Below, piece by piece: positions 1 to 8,426 of a stretch of DNA of 64,000 bases. Numbering within the stretch: the stretch's first letter is position 1; the number at the start of each line of letters is the position of its first letter. The position numbers were made by a program, and so were the translations under genes. The notes below the pieces were generated by a model. That model made no database searches, was not told where the DNA came from, and was given only the letters and a program-made list of their open reading frames with translations. Source of the DNA: Sva-07 sp963793335 (GTDB taxonomy: Bacteria; Actinomycetota; Acidimicrobiia; Acidimicrobiales; Ilumatobacteraceae); contig CAWBZS010000001.1 in the NCBI GenBank assembly GCA_963793335.1, positions 1 through 64,000 of the forward strand. The letters are read 5' to 3'.

Positions 1-186
1 AACCCCACCCCTGGCTACCCGACCGTGGGAACCTCGCTGCAACGAGTGCACGAGTTCCGCGACCTGCTCGACTCACTGGGAGCGAACGCCACCGTGCGAC
101 GCAATCGCGGCACCGACATCGACGCCGCGTGCGGTCAGCTCGCCGCAGGTGCTCCGGTCACCGTCACCCTCGACCGCCGTCGCTGA
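1..186 (+). CDS. rlmN: 23S rRNA (adenine2503-C2)-methyltransferase RlmN, C-terminal end (partial)
   Basis: Only the last 61 codons are inside the window; the frame is open from base 1 and stops with TGA at 184-186. The tail contains NPTPGYPTVGTS, an FRDLLDSLGANATVR stretch and RGTDIDAACGQLA, which match the conserved C-terminus of the radical-SAM methyltransferase RlmN. That enzyme methylates A2503 of 23S rRNA and A37 of some tRNAs. The radical-SAM CxxxCxxC core lies outside the window, so catalytic integrity cannot be judged. The next gene converges from the minus strand 7 bases away. Confidence 0.88.
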   Translation, partial: NPTPGYPTVGTSLQRVHEFRDLLDSLGANATVRRNRGTDIDAACGQLAAGAPVTVTLDRRR

Positions 187-193
187 GATCTGG

Positions 194-538
194 TCAGGTC
201 TCGAGGTACTTGGGATTGGCGACCGCCAACTTGTCGGCGACGGCGTCGGCCAGGAGCGACCTGAGCTCGTCGGCCCGATCGTCGAGTCGGCGATCCCGAA
301 TCGCCACTGCCAACTCGGCATCGTCGGCAACGCCGAGACGCTGCAGCCGTTCGGTGTGCGCCGACTCCTGTGCTGCACCGAGGGCGATCTCTCGTTCGAC
401 CATGCCGAGCACGTTCGACGCCACCCGCGCATGGAACCGCAAGCGGCCATCGGTGGCCGCGATCACCTCCCGGTCGATCCACTCACGAACCGCCTCGAGC
501 AGCTCGGCCGCGGTGGGTGCGTCGTGCGGTACAGCCAT
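194..538 (-). CDS. DUF6285 domain-containing protein
   Basis: A 114-residue protein beginning MAVPHDAPTAAELLEAVREW and rich in charged helices (an RFHARVASNVLGMVERE segment follows). This matches the DUF6285 family, usually encoded directly after an aminoglycoside-phosphotransferase-like protein in actinobacterial acyl-CoA metabolism loci. I chose the ATG at 536-538 because it lies one base after the stop of the upstream phosphotransferase gene, which indicates translational coupling. No catalytic motif is visible and the molecular function is unknown. It is probably a partner of the neighbouring kinase-fold protein (inference from linkage). Confidence 0.75.
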   Translation of the reverse strand: MAVPHDAPTAAELLEAVREWIDREVIAATDGRLRFHARVASNVLGMVEREIALGAAQESAHTERLQRLGVADDAELAVAIRDRRLDDRADELRSLLADAVADKLAVANPKYLET

Positions 539-539
539 G

Positions 540-1487
540 TCACCACCGCCCGTCGAGGAATACGAGCAGGTCGTACTCGTTCTCGCACACCCGACGGCCG
601 ATCGCCGCCAGTTCGTGGCTCCGGGCGGCGCCGTTGAGGTGCACGCTTGCCTGCAGAATGCACATGATCGCCCATTTCCAGGTGCCGAGCACCTCCCACC
701 AGTGCACCACGACCGGGTCGACCGGCGCACCGCCAGCGGCCTCGTACGCGCCGAACAGGTCGTCGTAGTCACCCAGCCCGGCGACGGGCGCCATGCCACC
801 GAACCGCCACGCCTTGACGCACAGCCAGCCGAGATCTTCCATCGGGTCGCCGAGGTGGGCGAGTTCCCAGTCGATCACGGCACGCAGGCCGTCGCTCCCG
901 ACGATGATGTTGCCGAGGCGGAAGTCTCCGTGGACGAGGCACATTCGCTCCGAGGTCGGTCGGGTGTCGACCAACCAGTTGCGAACGAGTTCGAGCACCG
1001 GATGTGGTTGTCCGAGCGAGTCGAGGACGTCGGTGTAGTACGCGAGCTGATCGGTGTGTTCCAGACCATCGACGTGGCTCGCGTCGAGCGTATGGATGCG
1101 GGCCAGCGCGTCGCCGCAGTCCGCCGTGAGCCGGGTTCGCGCGACCGCGTACTCGTCGTCGCGTTGGATCTTGCGAGCAATGGTCTCACCGTCGATCGCC
1201 TCGAGCACCATGAAGGCCATGCCGTCGTCGCGACGTCGGGCCTCGATCAGCTCGGGCACCGGGACTCCACCACGCCGGGCCGCGCTCACCACCCCGGCCT
1301 CGACCAGCATGTTGCGTTGATCTCCGGCGCGTTGGCGCTGAAGGATCAGCGCTCGACCGTCGGCACTGAACCGCCAGGTCTCGCGCGACGCTCCCCCCGA
1401 CAGCCGGTGCAGGTCGTGGATCGCTGCACCGTCGAGCAACTGCGACAGCATCGTCGACAATTCGGTTCCCACTGCGGACGTCTCCAT
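540..1487 (-). CDS. Phosphotransferase family protein (APH / ACAD10-11-like kinase fold)
   Basis: A 315-residue protein with the aminoglycoside-phosphotransferase fold. It has an N-terminal RLSGGASRETWRF nucleotide-loop region, a Brenner-type catalytic stretch LVHGDFRLGNIIV around residues 191-203, and a metal-binding VIDWELAHLGDP segment just after it. Members of this family linked to DUF6285 and acyl-CoA dehydrogenases are thought to phosphorylate hydroxyacyl-CoA-type substrates rather than antibiotics (family knowledge). The gene is cotranscribed with the DUF6285 gene, with one base between stop and start. No resistance role is implied. Confidence 0.82.
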   Translation of the reverse strand: METSAVGTELSTMLSQLLDGAAIHDLHRLSGGASRETWRFSADGRALILQRQRAGDQRNMLVEAGVVSAARRGGVPVPELIEARRRDDGMAFMVLEAIDGETIARKIQRDDEYAVARTRLTADCGDALARIHTLDASHVDGLEHTDQLAYYTDVLDSLGQPHPVLELVRNWLVDTRPTSERMCLVHGDFRLGNIIVGSDGLRAVIDWELAHLGDPMEDLGWLCVKAWRFGGMAPVAGLGDYDDLFGAYEAAGGAPVDPVVVHWWEVLGTWKWAIMCILQASVHLNGAARSHELAAIGRRVCENEYDLLVFLDGRW

Positions 1488-1541
1488 CGGATGCCAGGCT
1501 CGCAGATCGGCGACGATCGACTCGCACCAGGAGCAGCGGTG

Positions 1542-2930
1542 TCAGCAGCCTGCTGCACGCACCGACGGCGTCGGATTGACGGCGAGACCGCGACCGGGGT
1601 GAATCTCGAAATGCAGGTGCGGTGTGCCTCGGGCATTGCCGGTGTCGCCGTTGTAGCCGATCACGTCGCCCTGCATCACACGTCCTCCCTGTCCTTCGAA
1701 CGACGAGAGGTGGGCGTAGTAGTAGCGGTTGCCGTTGTCGCCGATCAGCGACGCTGCGTTGCCGCCCAAGCGGTTCTGGCTGAAGCTGACGGTACCCGAG
1801 ACCACGGCATAGATCGGAACGCCCATCGGGGCGAGCATGTCGACGCCCTCGTGGCTCCGTCCGCCCGACCGAGGTGCACCCCAGGTGTCGCCGTAGGCCG
1901 ACCCCGGCATCGGGCAGACCATGACGTCGACGTAGCCGGTGCTGCCCGCGGCGCCTGTGCCGGCCGTGCTGAGCGGGGTCGCCGGCGTGCTTCCGGCCCC
2001 GCCGGTGCCGGTGCGTCCACCGCTGGAACCGCCGGATGCGCCGGTCGATCGTTGCTGGGCGGCGGTCGTCGGAGCAGACGGTTCACCGACCTCGCCGATG
2101 GTGGCGTCGTCGGCGACCGTTCCGTCGACCGCTGCTGCTGCCGCTGCAACCCCGGGGTTGGGTTGAGCGCGAGCTGCTGCTTCGGCGTTCTGACGCTGAA
2201 CCTCCTGGAGGAACGCCTCGTCAGCTGCTCGCTGCTCGGCCAGTGCCGCTTGCACCGCCTCGTCGGTGAGGCGCTGTTCTTCGATCTGTCGCAGCAACTC
2301 GACCTCTGCCTCGGCGTCGGCCTGCAACTGCTCGAAACTGGCCTGCTGTGCTTCGATGTCGGAGCGTTGGCGTTCGAGATCGTCGCGCGTCGCAGCGAGG
2401 TCACGCTGGACTGCGTCGAACTCGTCGAGTGCGGCGATGCCGACGTTCGCCACGACGTCGGTCAGCACGTCGGCCTGCACCTGGTCGTTCGGCGCCTGCA
2501 GACCGGTGAGCAGCGGGATGCCCTGCGCTCCGCTGCTCGCGAATCGGGCAACGGCGAGCGATTCGACGTCTCGGCGCAGCTTCTCGACGCGTTGCTCGAG
2601 TCGCCGGACGTCGCGCTCGATCGCTGCCGTGTCGTCCTCGAGGACCTCGAGGTCGGACTGCGCAGCGAAGAGTGCGTCCGCAGCAGCGTTCGCGCGGTCT
2701 CGGGCCGCCTGGATCTCACGGGCCGCCCGCTGAGCGGGGTCCTCGACTTCCTGTGCGACTGCGACGGCAGCAGTGGGCAACGGCGTGATTGCCGCCCCCA
2801 TCGCGACGAGCGCACCGACCGCGAGCGAGCGGCGAACCCAGCGAGATCGACGAGGTCGGAAGCGTCCCGCAGTCGAGTGCTTCGCTGCGACACGCCACGC
2901 TGATCCGTGGACGGTCGGCGCGTTGGTCAT
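1542..2930 (-). CDS. M23 family peptidoglycan endopeptidase with coiled-coil domain
   Basis: A 462-residue exported protein. A basic N-terminus and a hydrophobic segment near residues 33-58 look like a signal peptide. A long coiled coil follows (about 60-240, rich in Ala, Glu, Gln and Arg), then a low-complexity Gly/Ser/Thr linker, then an M23 (LytM-like) domain at about 330-455. The zinc-ligand motifs HEGVD and HLHFE are both present, so it should be an active endopeptidase rather than an EnvC-type activator. The architecture resembles cell-division or envelope hydrolases. It precedes the phosphotransferase gene on the same strand. Confidence 0.85.
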   Translation of the reverse strand: MTNAPTVHGSAWRVAAKHSTAGRFRPRRSRWVRRSLAVGALVAMGAAITPLPTAAVAVAQEVEDPAQRAAREIQAARDRANAAADALFAAQSDLEVLEDDTAAIERDVRRLEQRVEKLRRDVESLAVARFASSGAQGIPLLTGLQAPNDQVQADVLTDVVANVGIAALDEFDAVQRDLAATRDDLERQRSDIEAQQASFEQLQADAEAEVELLRQIEEQRLTDEAVQAALAEQRAADEAFLQEVQRQNAEAAARAQPNPGVAAAAAAVDGTVADDATIGEVGEPSAPTTAAQQRSTGASGGSSGGRTGTGGAGSTPATPLSTAGTGAAGSTGYVDVMVCPMPGSAYGDTWGAPRSGGRSHEGVDMLAPMGVPIYAVVSGTVSFSQNRLGGNAASLIGDNGNRYYYAHLSSFEGQGGRVMQGDVIGYNGDTGNARGTPHLHFEIHPGRGLAVNPTPSVRAAGC

Positions 2931-2969
2931 ACCCCTCTCACGGTAGCGGTTGACCGAGCTTCCGGTTCG

Positions 2970-3437
2970 TCACCCGGGTGGTCGTTCGGCGCCCAACACC
3001 TCGTGCAGCGCCTGGGCGCCGCGTTCGACATGGTCGTCGAGCACGCGCTGCAGCACGGCGCCGGTCCAGAGATTCCCACCGTAGGTGAGCGTCATCGTCA
3101 GCTCGACCGCTGTGGCCGACACCGGGCGCAGTGCGGCGCGGAGCACCCACGGCGAGTGTTGACGGCCATCGACCTCGGCACGCTCGAACACCACCTCGTA
3201 CGGGGGCCGGTGCGTCGTTCTCACCATGCGCAGACGCTTCGACCGGGCGAACGGGCCCACCTGGGCCTGGAGCTCCACGTTCCAGGCAGGCAGCTCGACC
3301 GACGACGATGCGTGGTGTGGATCGACGGCGACGTCGTGCACGAGGTCCATCCACTGGGGATACGCGCTCAGGTCGTCGATCAGCGCGAAGGCACGATCCG
3401 GGGAGCCGGGCAGCACACGGCGGTGTTCGATTTCCAT
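2970..3437 (-). CDS. SRPBCC family protein (polyketide cyclase / START-like)
   Basis: A 155-residue protein starting MEIEHRRVLPGSPDRAFALI with a DLSAYPQWMDLVHDV segment. This is the typical START-like (SRPBCC) N-terminal strand, helix and YPxW pattern. The C-terminal half has alternating strands and a final amphipathic helix (RVLDDHVERGAQALHEVL). Such proteins bind hydrophobic ligands; no specific ligand can be assigned here. It lies between DUF3499 and the M23 peptidase genes on the same strand with short gaps, so the three may be one transcript. Confidence 0.75.
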   Translation of the reverse strand: MEIEHRRVLPGSPDRAFALIDDLSAYPQWMDLVHDVAVDPHHASSSVELPAWNVELQAQVGPFARSKRLRMVRTTHRPPYEVVFERAEVDGRQHSPWVLRAALRPVSATAVELTMTLTYGGNLWTGAVLQRVLDDHVERGAQALHEVLGAERPPG

Positions 3438-3464
3438 GTCGACCTCAGCGCCGCGCCGGCGTGT

Positions 3465-3980
3465 TCATCGATCGTGGCGGTCAGCGGTGCGGAACGCACG
3501 AGACAGCAGCGGGCTCTGGGCTGCCAGCAACCCACCGAGGTCATCGGCTTCGTCGAACGACGGGGTCCACGGTTCGTCCGTCTGAACATCGCGCGACGAC
3601 GCCCCCGGGTCGTCGTCGCTTCCGTGTCGATCGTGATCGTCAGCTGGCTCGGGCCCCTCTGCCGACGCTGCGATGTCAGCGCCGGCGAAGGTCAATTGCT
3701 CGCCGAGCCGAGGGCGTCGCGGCACTCGGGTGGGAGCACGGCGCAGCGTCGGCTCTCGATCGGGCGGCCGGAACAGATGCAGGTCGGGATCTCGAAGATC
3801 GTCGAGTGTCCACCCCCGCGGCACCACCATCGTGTCGGCGTGCCGACGACACAGCGCGCCCTGTGACCGGTCCGAACCCGTTGCCAGGTTGTCGAGCCAG
3901 AAGACGAGGTCCTCGGCACGCATGCCGTAGGCGACGGATGCGATGTCCGAGCATCCTGGGCGCCCACAGAGACGTTGCAT
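3465..3980 (-). CDS. DUF3499 family protein
   Basis: The protein begins MQRLCGRPGCSDIASVAYGM, then has LVFWLDNL and LCRRHADTMVVPRGW. The paired cysteines (CGRPGC, later a C-x-x-H) look like a small zinc-binding module typical of actinobacterial DUF3499. About 90 ordered residues are followed by an acidic, low-complexity tail. I chose the ATG at 3978-3980 because the family starts at the CxRPGC motif. An upstream in-frame start would add a sequence unlike the family. Function unknown. Confidence 0.72.
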   Translation of the reverse strand: MQRLCGRPGCSDIASVAYGMRAEDLVFWLDNLATGSDRSQGALCRRHADTMVVPRGWTLDDLRDPDLHLFRPPDREPTLRRAPTRVPRRPRLGEQLTFAGADIAASAEGPEPADDHDRHGSDDDPGASSRDVQTDEPWTPSFDEADDLGGLLAAQSPLLSRAFRTADRHDR

Positions 3981-4157
3981 TCCTGCGGACCTTACTCCTG
4001 CCGCCACCCCCGGCGCTGCTCCGACCCCGAGGTGCGAGATCCCCCACGGACTCCGAGCCATCGGCAATGATGTGCCAACACGTGCACGTTCGACTCGTCA
4101 CTCGAGCTCGACCCGTCAATCTCCACCAAGCAATCCCAACGACACAACGAGGTCACC

Positions 4158-4535
4158 ATGAACGCCAGACTGATCCGTATCGGGCTCTCGCTCGCCGGAA
4201 ACGCCATCGGGCTGCTGATCGCGGCGACCCTGCTCGACCAGATGACGATCGATGGGGTCGCCTTCGTACTCGCCGTCGTGATCTTCACCGTGCTCGCCGC
4301 GATCATCGATCCGATCATCGACAGGATCGCCGAACGAAATCTGCCGGCGCTGCGCGGCGGGAGCGCCCTCCTGACCACGTTTCTTGCTCTCGTGGTCACG
4401 GCGGCGATCTCGAGCGGGCTCTCGATCTCCGGTGCGAACACGTGGATCATCGCAACCGTGCTCGTGTGGGCGCTGACCGTGATCGCCGGCTTGATCCTGG
4501 CGAAGTTCCTGATCAAGGAACCCCAGTCGACCTGA
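4158..4535 (+). CDS. Small four-helix integral membrane protein (phage-holin / Mycobacterium-4TM-like)
   Basis: A 125-residue hydrophobic protein with four predicted membrane segments at about residues 8-27, 32-53, 68-90 and 95-118, separated by short polar loops with an RIAERN turn. GAGGTCACC precedes the ATG and gives a ribosome binding site. The pattern resembles the small DUF4-TM / phage_holin_4-like membrane proteins of actinobacteria, but I cannot assign a function. It is transcribed away from DUF3499. Confidence 0.65.
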   Translation: MNARLIRIGLSLAGNAIGLLIAATLLDQMTIDGVAFVLAVVIFTVLAAIIDPIIDRIAERNLPALRGGSALLTTFLALVVTAAISSGLSISGANTWIIATVLVWALTVIAGLILAKFLIKEPQST

Positions 4536-4545
4536 CTGTGAGCAT

Positions 4546-4815
4546 GTGACGTCACGCGCTGGCAGCGTGCCGGCGCAAGCTGCTCGGCGCATCGCGGAGC
4601 TCTTCCAGGCAGCTCCGCCGATCGACGCCGACGCAGCCCGGGCGTATGGGCGGATCTGCGCAGCAGTGACAGCTGCCGGTCGCGACGCGCGAGGCGCACG
4701 TGCGGTCGACTTGATGATCGCGGCAGTCGCCTGCTCCGTCGAGCTTCCGCTCGACATGCGAAATCCCAGCGATTTCGCGACGCTGGACGGCCCGGTCGAC
4801 ATCGTCGCCATCTGA
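4546..4815 (+). pseudogene. Truncated VapC-like PIN-domain toxin remnant
   Basis: The 89 residues resemble the C-terminal half of VapC PIN toxins: AYGRICAAVTAAGRD, then RAVDLMIAAVACSVELPL and RNPSDFATLDGPVDIVAI. The N-terminal half carrying the first catalytic aspartate is missing, and no VapB antitoxin is adjacent. The only start is a GTG directly after the previous gene. It is best read as a decayed toxin fragment. The late acidic residues of the PIN site (D in AVDLMIAA and D in NPSDF) remain. Confidence 0.7.
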
Positions 4816-5120
4816 TTCCCGCTCGAGATCACCCACACGATCGGGCTGGTCGATCTGCACGTGATCGGCACGTGCGTGCTCGGCCGTCCGCCCGTGAATG
4901 TGCAAGCGACCCAGCGGACCGCCTCGCGCCAGTCAACGGCTCCTCGATGGTCGGGACACCGCCCGTCGTGCATGATCAGACCTTCTGCACTAGCTCGGCG
5001 TGAACTGAAGAGAGAAGATCGCGGTGCAATCGAAATTCTCTCACATATCGCGCCGACCTTGTTGGGCTCGGGCTCGGAGAGGCCACGGCGGTCGTGTGCG
5101 ACCAACGAACGGAGCGAGTC
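4816..5120. other. Intergenic region with no recognised gene
   Basis: About 300 bases between the VapC remnant and the lipoprotein gene. No reading frame with recognisable protein similarity is seen on either strand, and no structural RNA is apparent. It probably holds the promoter of the lipoprotein gene, but no convincing -35/-10 pair stands out. Confidence 0.5.
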
Positions 5121-5651
5121 ATGGTGACCTCGATGAAGGTTTTTGCCGGGTGCATGCCAGCACTTGTGTTGACCGTCGGAATGGTGGGCTGCTCGGGCGA
5201 CACGCAGGCCGACCCCTCAGTTCCACCCGACGATGCAATCGTTGTGGTTGGAACGGGCCTCTGCGAAATGACACCCGTGAGCGACGAGATGGTTGACGGC
5301 GTCAACGTGATCGTCGAACGCTTCGCGTGCAAGCCCGAGATGTCAGATCCTCGGGTGAGCGGCACCGAGGATCTGCTGATCGAAACGCGACTCGCCGATC
5401 CAACGGTTGGAGGAACGTGGACCGCACGACAAGCCACGTTGACGAACGATCAGGGCACGTGGAGTGGAACGTCCCAAGGGCTCGTCGACCTCGAGGGTGT
5501 CCTGCCGTTCGCAGAGGGGCTCGTCCCCTACAACTACGGCGAGGCTCACTACGTGGGCGAGGGCGCCTACGACGGCCTTGAGTACCACTACTTCATCTCC
5601 GGATCGAACGGAGAAGCCGGCGTCACCGGCTGGATCACGTCGTCGGATTAA
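5121..5651 (+). CDS. Hypothetical secreted lipoprotein
   Basis: A 176-residue protein. The N-terminus has a short hydrophobic stretch ending in MVGCSGD, a plausible lipobox with the lipid-modified cysteine near residue 24. The mature part is acidic with many short beta-type segments (GTWTARQATLTNDQGTWSG, then a YNYGEAHYVGEGAYDGLEYH run), suggesting an all-beta extracellular domain. The ATG at 5121 follows GGAGCGAGTC, a reasonable ribosome binding site. I do not recognise the family. It sits immediately outside the left attachment site of the integrated element. Confidence 0.6.
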   Translation: MVTSMKVFAGCMPALVLTVGMVGCSGDTQADPSVPPDDAIVVVGTGLCEMTPVSDEMVDGVNVIVERFACKPEMSDPRVSGTEDLLIETRLADPTVGGTWTARQATLTNDQGTWSGTSQGLVDLEGVLPFAEGLVPYNYGEAHYVGEGAYDGLEYHYFISGSNGEAGVTGWITSSD

Positions 5652-5661
5652 CCCCGACGAC

Positions 5662-5812
5662 GACGTGATGTCTGGTGTCGACTCGTGCCGCAACATCCGT
5701 TGCACGGCGTGCGTCAGGATTGATGGCGAGAACTCCTGTGCATCTGGTTGTGCACCTGGCGGCTCTTCGCAACCGGCCCGGTCGAACGACATGGCCTCTG
5801 ACCACGTCGTAC
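5662..5812. repeat. Left copy of the ~150-bp att-adjacent imperfect direct repeat
   Basis: Bases 5662-5812 align with 44834-44985 with roughly 85 percent identity by eye. Shared blocks include TGTCTGGTGTCGACTCGTGC and GGCGGCTCTTCGCAACCGGC. Both copies lie directly 3' of a tRNA-Val end. Each contains a pair of TGTGCACCTGG-type motifs (5737-5747 with one mismatch, 5749-5759). On the left this sequence is chromosomal flank; on the right it is inside the element. Reading the motifs as recombinase arm sites is inference. Confidence 0.75.
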
Positions 5813-5858
5813 AGGGTGGGCGATGGGAGTCTCGATCTCCCGACCTCCACGGTGTGAA
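5813..5858. repeat. attL: 46-bp copy of the 3' half of tRNA-Val
   Basis: Identical over 46 bases to 44986-45031. It starts just 3' of the tRNA end and runs through the acceptor 3' strand, T arm, variable loop and anticodon stem, ending in the anticodon loop. Identity stops abruptly there (AGCGAATC on the left, CGTGGCGC on the right). This is the usual footprint of tyrosine-recombinase integration into a tRNA gene. It lies 146 bases upstream of the integrase gene. Confidence 0.9.
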
Positions 5859-5966
5859 AGCGAATCAGCCACTTTGACGCTCATGGGGCCGACATCAGAA
5901 AGTGGTCTTGAGCTGGTGTTTTACGTCCGTTCAGTGTTGTCTCGTATCGTCTCGTATTGAAGCGTC

Positions 5967-5988
5967 TGTGCACCTGGTGTGCACCTGG
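5967..5988. repeat. Tandem TGTGCACCTGG pair upstream of the integrase
   Basis: Two perfect copies of TGTGCACCTGG occur at 5967-5977 and 5978-5988, ending 16 bases before the integrase ATG. The same pair occurs at 44911-44932 near attR and, with one mismatch and one spacer base, at 5737-5759. A 10-base tandem TCTCGTAT(C/T)G lies just upstream at 5940-5959. The location suggests recombinase arm-type binding sites or autoregulation of int; this is inference from position and repetition. Confidence 0.6.
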
Positions 5989-6004
5989 CGAGTAGAATTC
6001 ACCC

Positions 6005-7114
6005 ATGGCATCGGTCGTCGACAAGCAGTTGAGCGACGGCTCGAAGGCCTACCTCGTGCGATTCCGGACCGCTGACGGCAAGCAACGTTCGAAGCAGTTC
6101 AAGCGCCGCCGTGACGCCCTTGCGTTCGCCAACGTGACCGAGGTCGACCGCCAGCACGGGACCCTCGTCGACCCACGACTCGGTCGCATCACCGTCGGTG
6201 AGTGGTGGGACCAGTGGTGGCCGACGGTCACGAATCTGCGCCCGAGCACGAAGGCCCGAGACGAGCAGTTCTTTCGAACGCACGCCCGCCCCGTCTTCGG
6301 ATCGACCCCGCTCGGCAAGCTCGACCGAACCGCGCTCCGCACCTGGGTCGCCGACCTCGGGTCGCCCGACGGCAGCAACCTCGCACCCGCCACCATCCAC
6401 CGTGTGGTGCAACTCATGAACAAGTGCGTGAACGCTGCGTTCGAGGATCGCCTCATTGCGCACAACCCCGTCGCCAAGCTCCCGCTCCCGCGAATCGAGC
6501 GTCGGGAGATGCGATTCCTCGACACCGACGACATCTGGAAGCTCGCCGATGAGATCGACGAGGCGTACCGATCCTTCGTGTTGCTCGGAGCGTTCGGCGG
6601 CCTGCGGCTCGGCGAGATGCTCGGCCTGCGATGGAAGCGCGTCGATCTTCTCCGACGACGAGTCGACATCGCCGAGACGCTGGTGAGCATCGGCGGCCAC
6701 ATCACCTTCGGACCACCGAAGACGAAAGCCGCGGTCCGAACGGTGCCACTCCCCTCGTTCGTCTGCGACGAGCTGTCTCGCCGCGCCGTTCCGCCGGTCG
6801 ACCCCGAGGGCCTGGTCTTCGAGTCGCCGGATGGATTCCCGGTGCGGGCGACGCTCTTTCGTCGACGCGTCTGGCGCCCTGCGGTTGCCGCCGCCGGACT
6901 CGAACCATTCCGCATCCACGATCTCCGACACACCGCCGTCTCGCTCTGGGTCGCTGAAGGAGCCAACCCCAAGCACGTCGCCGCGATGGCCGGGCACACC
7001 TCGGTCTCTGTCGTGTTGGATCGATACGGCCACCTGTACCCGCAGCAGGACGACGAACTGATGCAGCGACTCGCCTCTCGCGCCGGCGTCCCGCACGTTG
7101 GTCTCGGCGGATGA
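6005..7114 (+). CDS. Site-specific tyrosine recombinase (integrase)
   Basis: A 369-residue phage-type integrase. An N-terminal arm-binding region (KQRSKQFKRRRDALAF) is followed by a core-binding domain and a C-terminal catalytic domain. The catalytic set is visible: Arg in GGLRLGE, Lys in PPKTKAAVR, H-x-x-R in IHDLRHT, His in MAGHTS and the Tyr nucleophile in LDRYGHLYP. The length is normal for the family. It is next to attL and reads away from it, so it is the expected catalyst of integration into tRNA-Val. Repeats directly upstream may regulate it. Confidence 0.95.
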   Translation: MASVVDKQLSDGSKAYLVRFRTADGKQRSKQFKRRRDALAFANVTEVDRQHGTLVDPRLGRITVGEWWDQWWPTVTNLRPSTKARDEQFFRTHARPVFGSTPLGKLDRTALRTWVADLGSPDGSNLAPATIHRVVQLMNKCVNAAFEDRLIAHNPVAKLPLPRIERREMRFLDTDDIWKLADEIDEAYRSFVLLGAFGGLRLGEMLGLRWKRVDLLRRRVDIAETLVSIGGHITFGPPKTKAAVRTVPLPSFVCDELSRRAVPPVDPEGLVFESPDGFPVRATLFRRRVWRPAVAAAGLEPFRIHDLRHTAVSLWVAEGANPKHVAAMAGHTSVSVVLDRYGHLYPQQDDELMQRLASRAGVPHVGLGG

Positions 7115-7152
7115 CCTTCGCGTCGGTCGATCGTGGATGAACCGGACCAACG

Positions 7153-7827
7153 ATGAGTCGTGACCCGTGGCTGAAACAGCTCCGCATTGCTGGCGCTGAC
7201 ACCCGGTCTGTCGAGGAGGTGCTGGCCGGCGATGTTCCCGCCGACGGACTCCAACACGCCGGCAGTGCGCTCTTGCGCGTTGAGCGCTCGGACGTTCTCG
7301 TCGCAAGCGCTCGTCGACTGACCGAGACATTGGGTCAACGCGGCTGGGTCGGCGACGCCGAACTGATCGTGGAGCTCGAGCACTACGTCGACCGCACCGC
7401 GTCGGATCTGACGACGTTGCCCGTCGCCCTCGACGAACTCGGCGAAGCACTCGACCAGTCGGGCGGTAGCGACTCCTTCATCGACCTGACCGACGGAACG
7501 TTGTGGCCGGCGCAGCTGTTCGATGTCGATCAGGGCCCTGCCGACTTCGACCCAGAGTCGGATCGGTGGCTGCTCGTGGTCGGCCTCGGGTCAGGCCCTG
7601 CATACGACGCAATGCAGCGATTCGTTGCGACGATCGAGCAACCGGATCTCGCATTGCGGCTCAGCGATGCGCTTGCGGGGTCTGGTGCATTCCGCCGGTT
7701 CCAGACCGAACTCAGCCGGCACGAGGACGAGTACACGCGCTGGCACCGGTTCCGTGAGGACGCTCGCCTGGGCCGAGCACGCTCCTGGCTTGCCGAACAG
7801 GGCTACCGGTCCGGTCGCCAGATGTAA
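7153..7827 (+). CDS. UPF0158-like hypothetical protein
   Basis: A 224-residue acidic protein. Its C-terminal half contains AFRRFQTELSRHEDEYTRWHRF followed by RARSWLAEQGY. This resembles the FRRFKDxL...W..F.......A..WL pattern of the UPF0158 family. The N-terminal part is less conserved and rich in Leu, Glu and Asp. It starts 38 bases after the integrase stop on the same strand and may be cotranscribed with it. Function unknown. Confidence 0.55.
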   Translation: MSRDPWLKQLRIAGADTRSVEEVLAGDVPADGLQHAGSALLRVERSDVLVASARRLTETLGQRGWVGDAELIVELEHYVDRTASDLTTLPVALDELGEALDQSGGSDSFIDLTDGTLWPAQLFDVDQGPADFDPESDRWLLVVGLGSGPAYDAMQRFVATIEQPDLALRLSDALAGSGAFRRFQTELSRHEDEYTRWHRFREDARLGRARSWLAEQGYRSGRQM

Positions 7828-7881
7828 CGAACGGGGTCGGCCGGCCGGACTCGGTCAAGCGGCCTCCAGCCCGTTTCGACT

Positions 7882-8103
7882 GTGGGGTGCGAGTATGTCG
7901 CGGTGCCTCGATCTGCGGTCACCTGCGTCGTCTGCCACTACTTGCGAGTGGAGGGCTCGTTCAGCGATGCGGGCGACATCTTCATCTGCAGCGAATGCCA
8001 GGCCAACGCCAAGAAGCTCTTCGAGATCCAGGACAGCATCTGGGCCGAGATCGTCGACACAGACGAATCCACCGAGCGCACCGAGCAGTCCCCGGATCCC
8101 TGA
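7882..8103 (+). CDS. Small CxxC zinc-ribbon-like protein
   Basis: About 70 residues with two cysteine pairs (CVVC and CSEC) 29 residues apart. The layout looks like a small treble-clef or zinc-ribbon fold followed by an acidic tail. The start is uncertain: GTG at 7882 gives the longest form, and a GTG at 7903 is also in frame. I do not recognise the family. It lies between the UPF0158-like gene and the convergent toxin-antitoxin-like pair. Confidence 0.5.
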   Translation: MGCEYVAVPRSAVTCVVCHYLRVEGSFSDAGDIFICSECQANAKKLFEIQDSIWAEIVDTDESTERTEQSPDP

Positions 8104-8111
8104 CTGAGCGT

Positions 8112-8426
8112 CTACCAGTCGAGTTCGGTGTCGAGGTCGAGTTGAACGAGCTCGACCGCGCCGTCTGCTGCGAGCTGGCCAATGACGGAAAACCCTGCCA
8201 GAAGCGTTCCGGACATCACCAGGATTCGGTAGTCGTCACGCTCGGCGATCAGCCGCGGCAAGTCATCGAATTCGACTGCGAAGCGATCGACGATCCGGAT
8301 CAGCTCGAACACCTGGAAATCGTTCGTCGACGGTTCGCCGTTCGGGCCGCGCTCGGGACGCAGCTGGCGGTCGAGGTCCTCGAAGAACCTCGGCGTCGCA
8401 CGAACGACGCGTCGCGGGGAACTCAC
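8112..8426 (-). CDS. RelE/ParE-like putative toxin
   Basis: A 104-residue protein that opens RVVRATPRFFEDLDRQL and contains LIAERDDYRILVMSGTLLAGFSV, a helix-then-strand order similar to RelE/ParE-superfamily toxins. It lacks obvious RelE catalytic residues by eye. Its ATG overlaps the stop of the upstream small gene by four bases (ATGA at 8423-8426), the classical antitoxin-toxin arrangement. Identity as a toxin is inference from size, fold pattern and coupling. Confidence 0.5.
   Translation of the reverse strand: MSSPRRVVRATPRFFEDLDRQLRPERGPNGEPSTNDFQVFELIRIVDRFAVEFDDLPRLIAERDDYRILVMSGTLLAGFSVIGQLAADGAVELVQLDLDTELDW

Noticed and set aside
540..1487. Aminoglycoside resistance gene
   Set aside because: The kinase fold is shared, but linkage with DUF6285 and the sequence pattern point to the metabolic phosphotransferase group. 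Nothing supports an antibiotic substrate.
129..2903. A 924-codon open frame on the plus strand opposite the phosphotransferase and M23 genes
   Set aside because: Its translation is low-complexity with no family pattern, while the opposite strand encodes clear conserved proteins. It is a by-product of high GC content, as are many other long antisense frames here.
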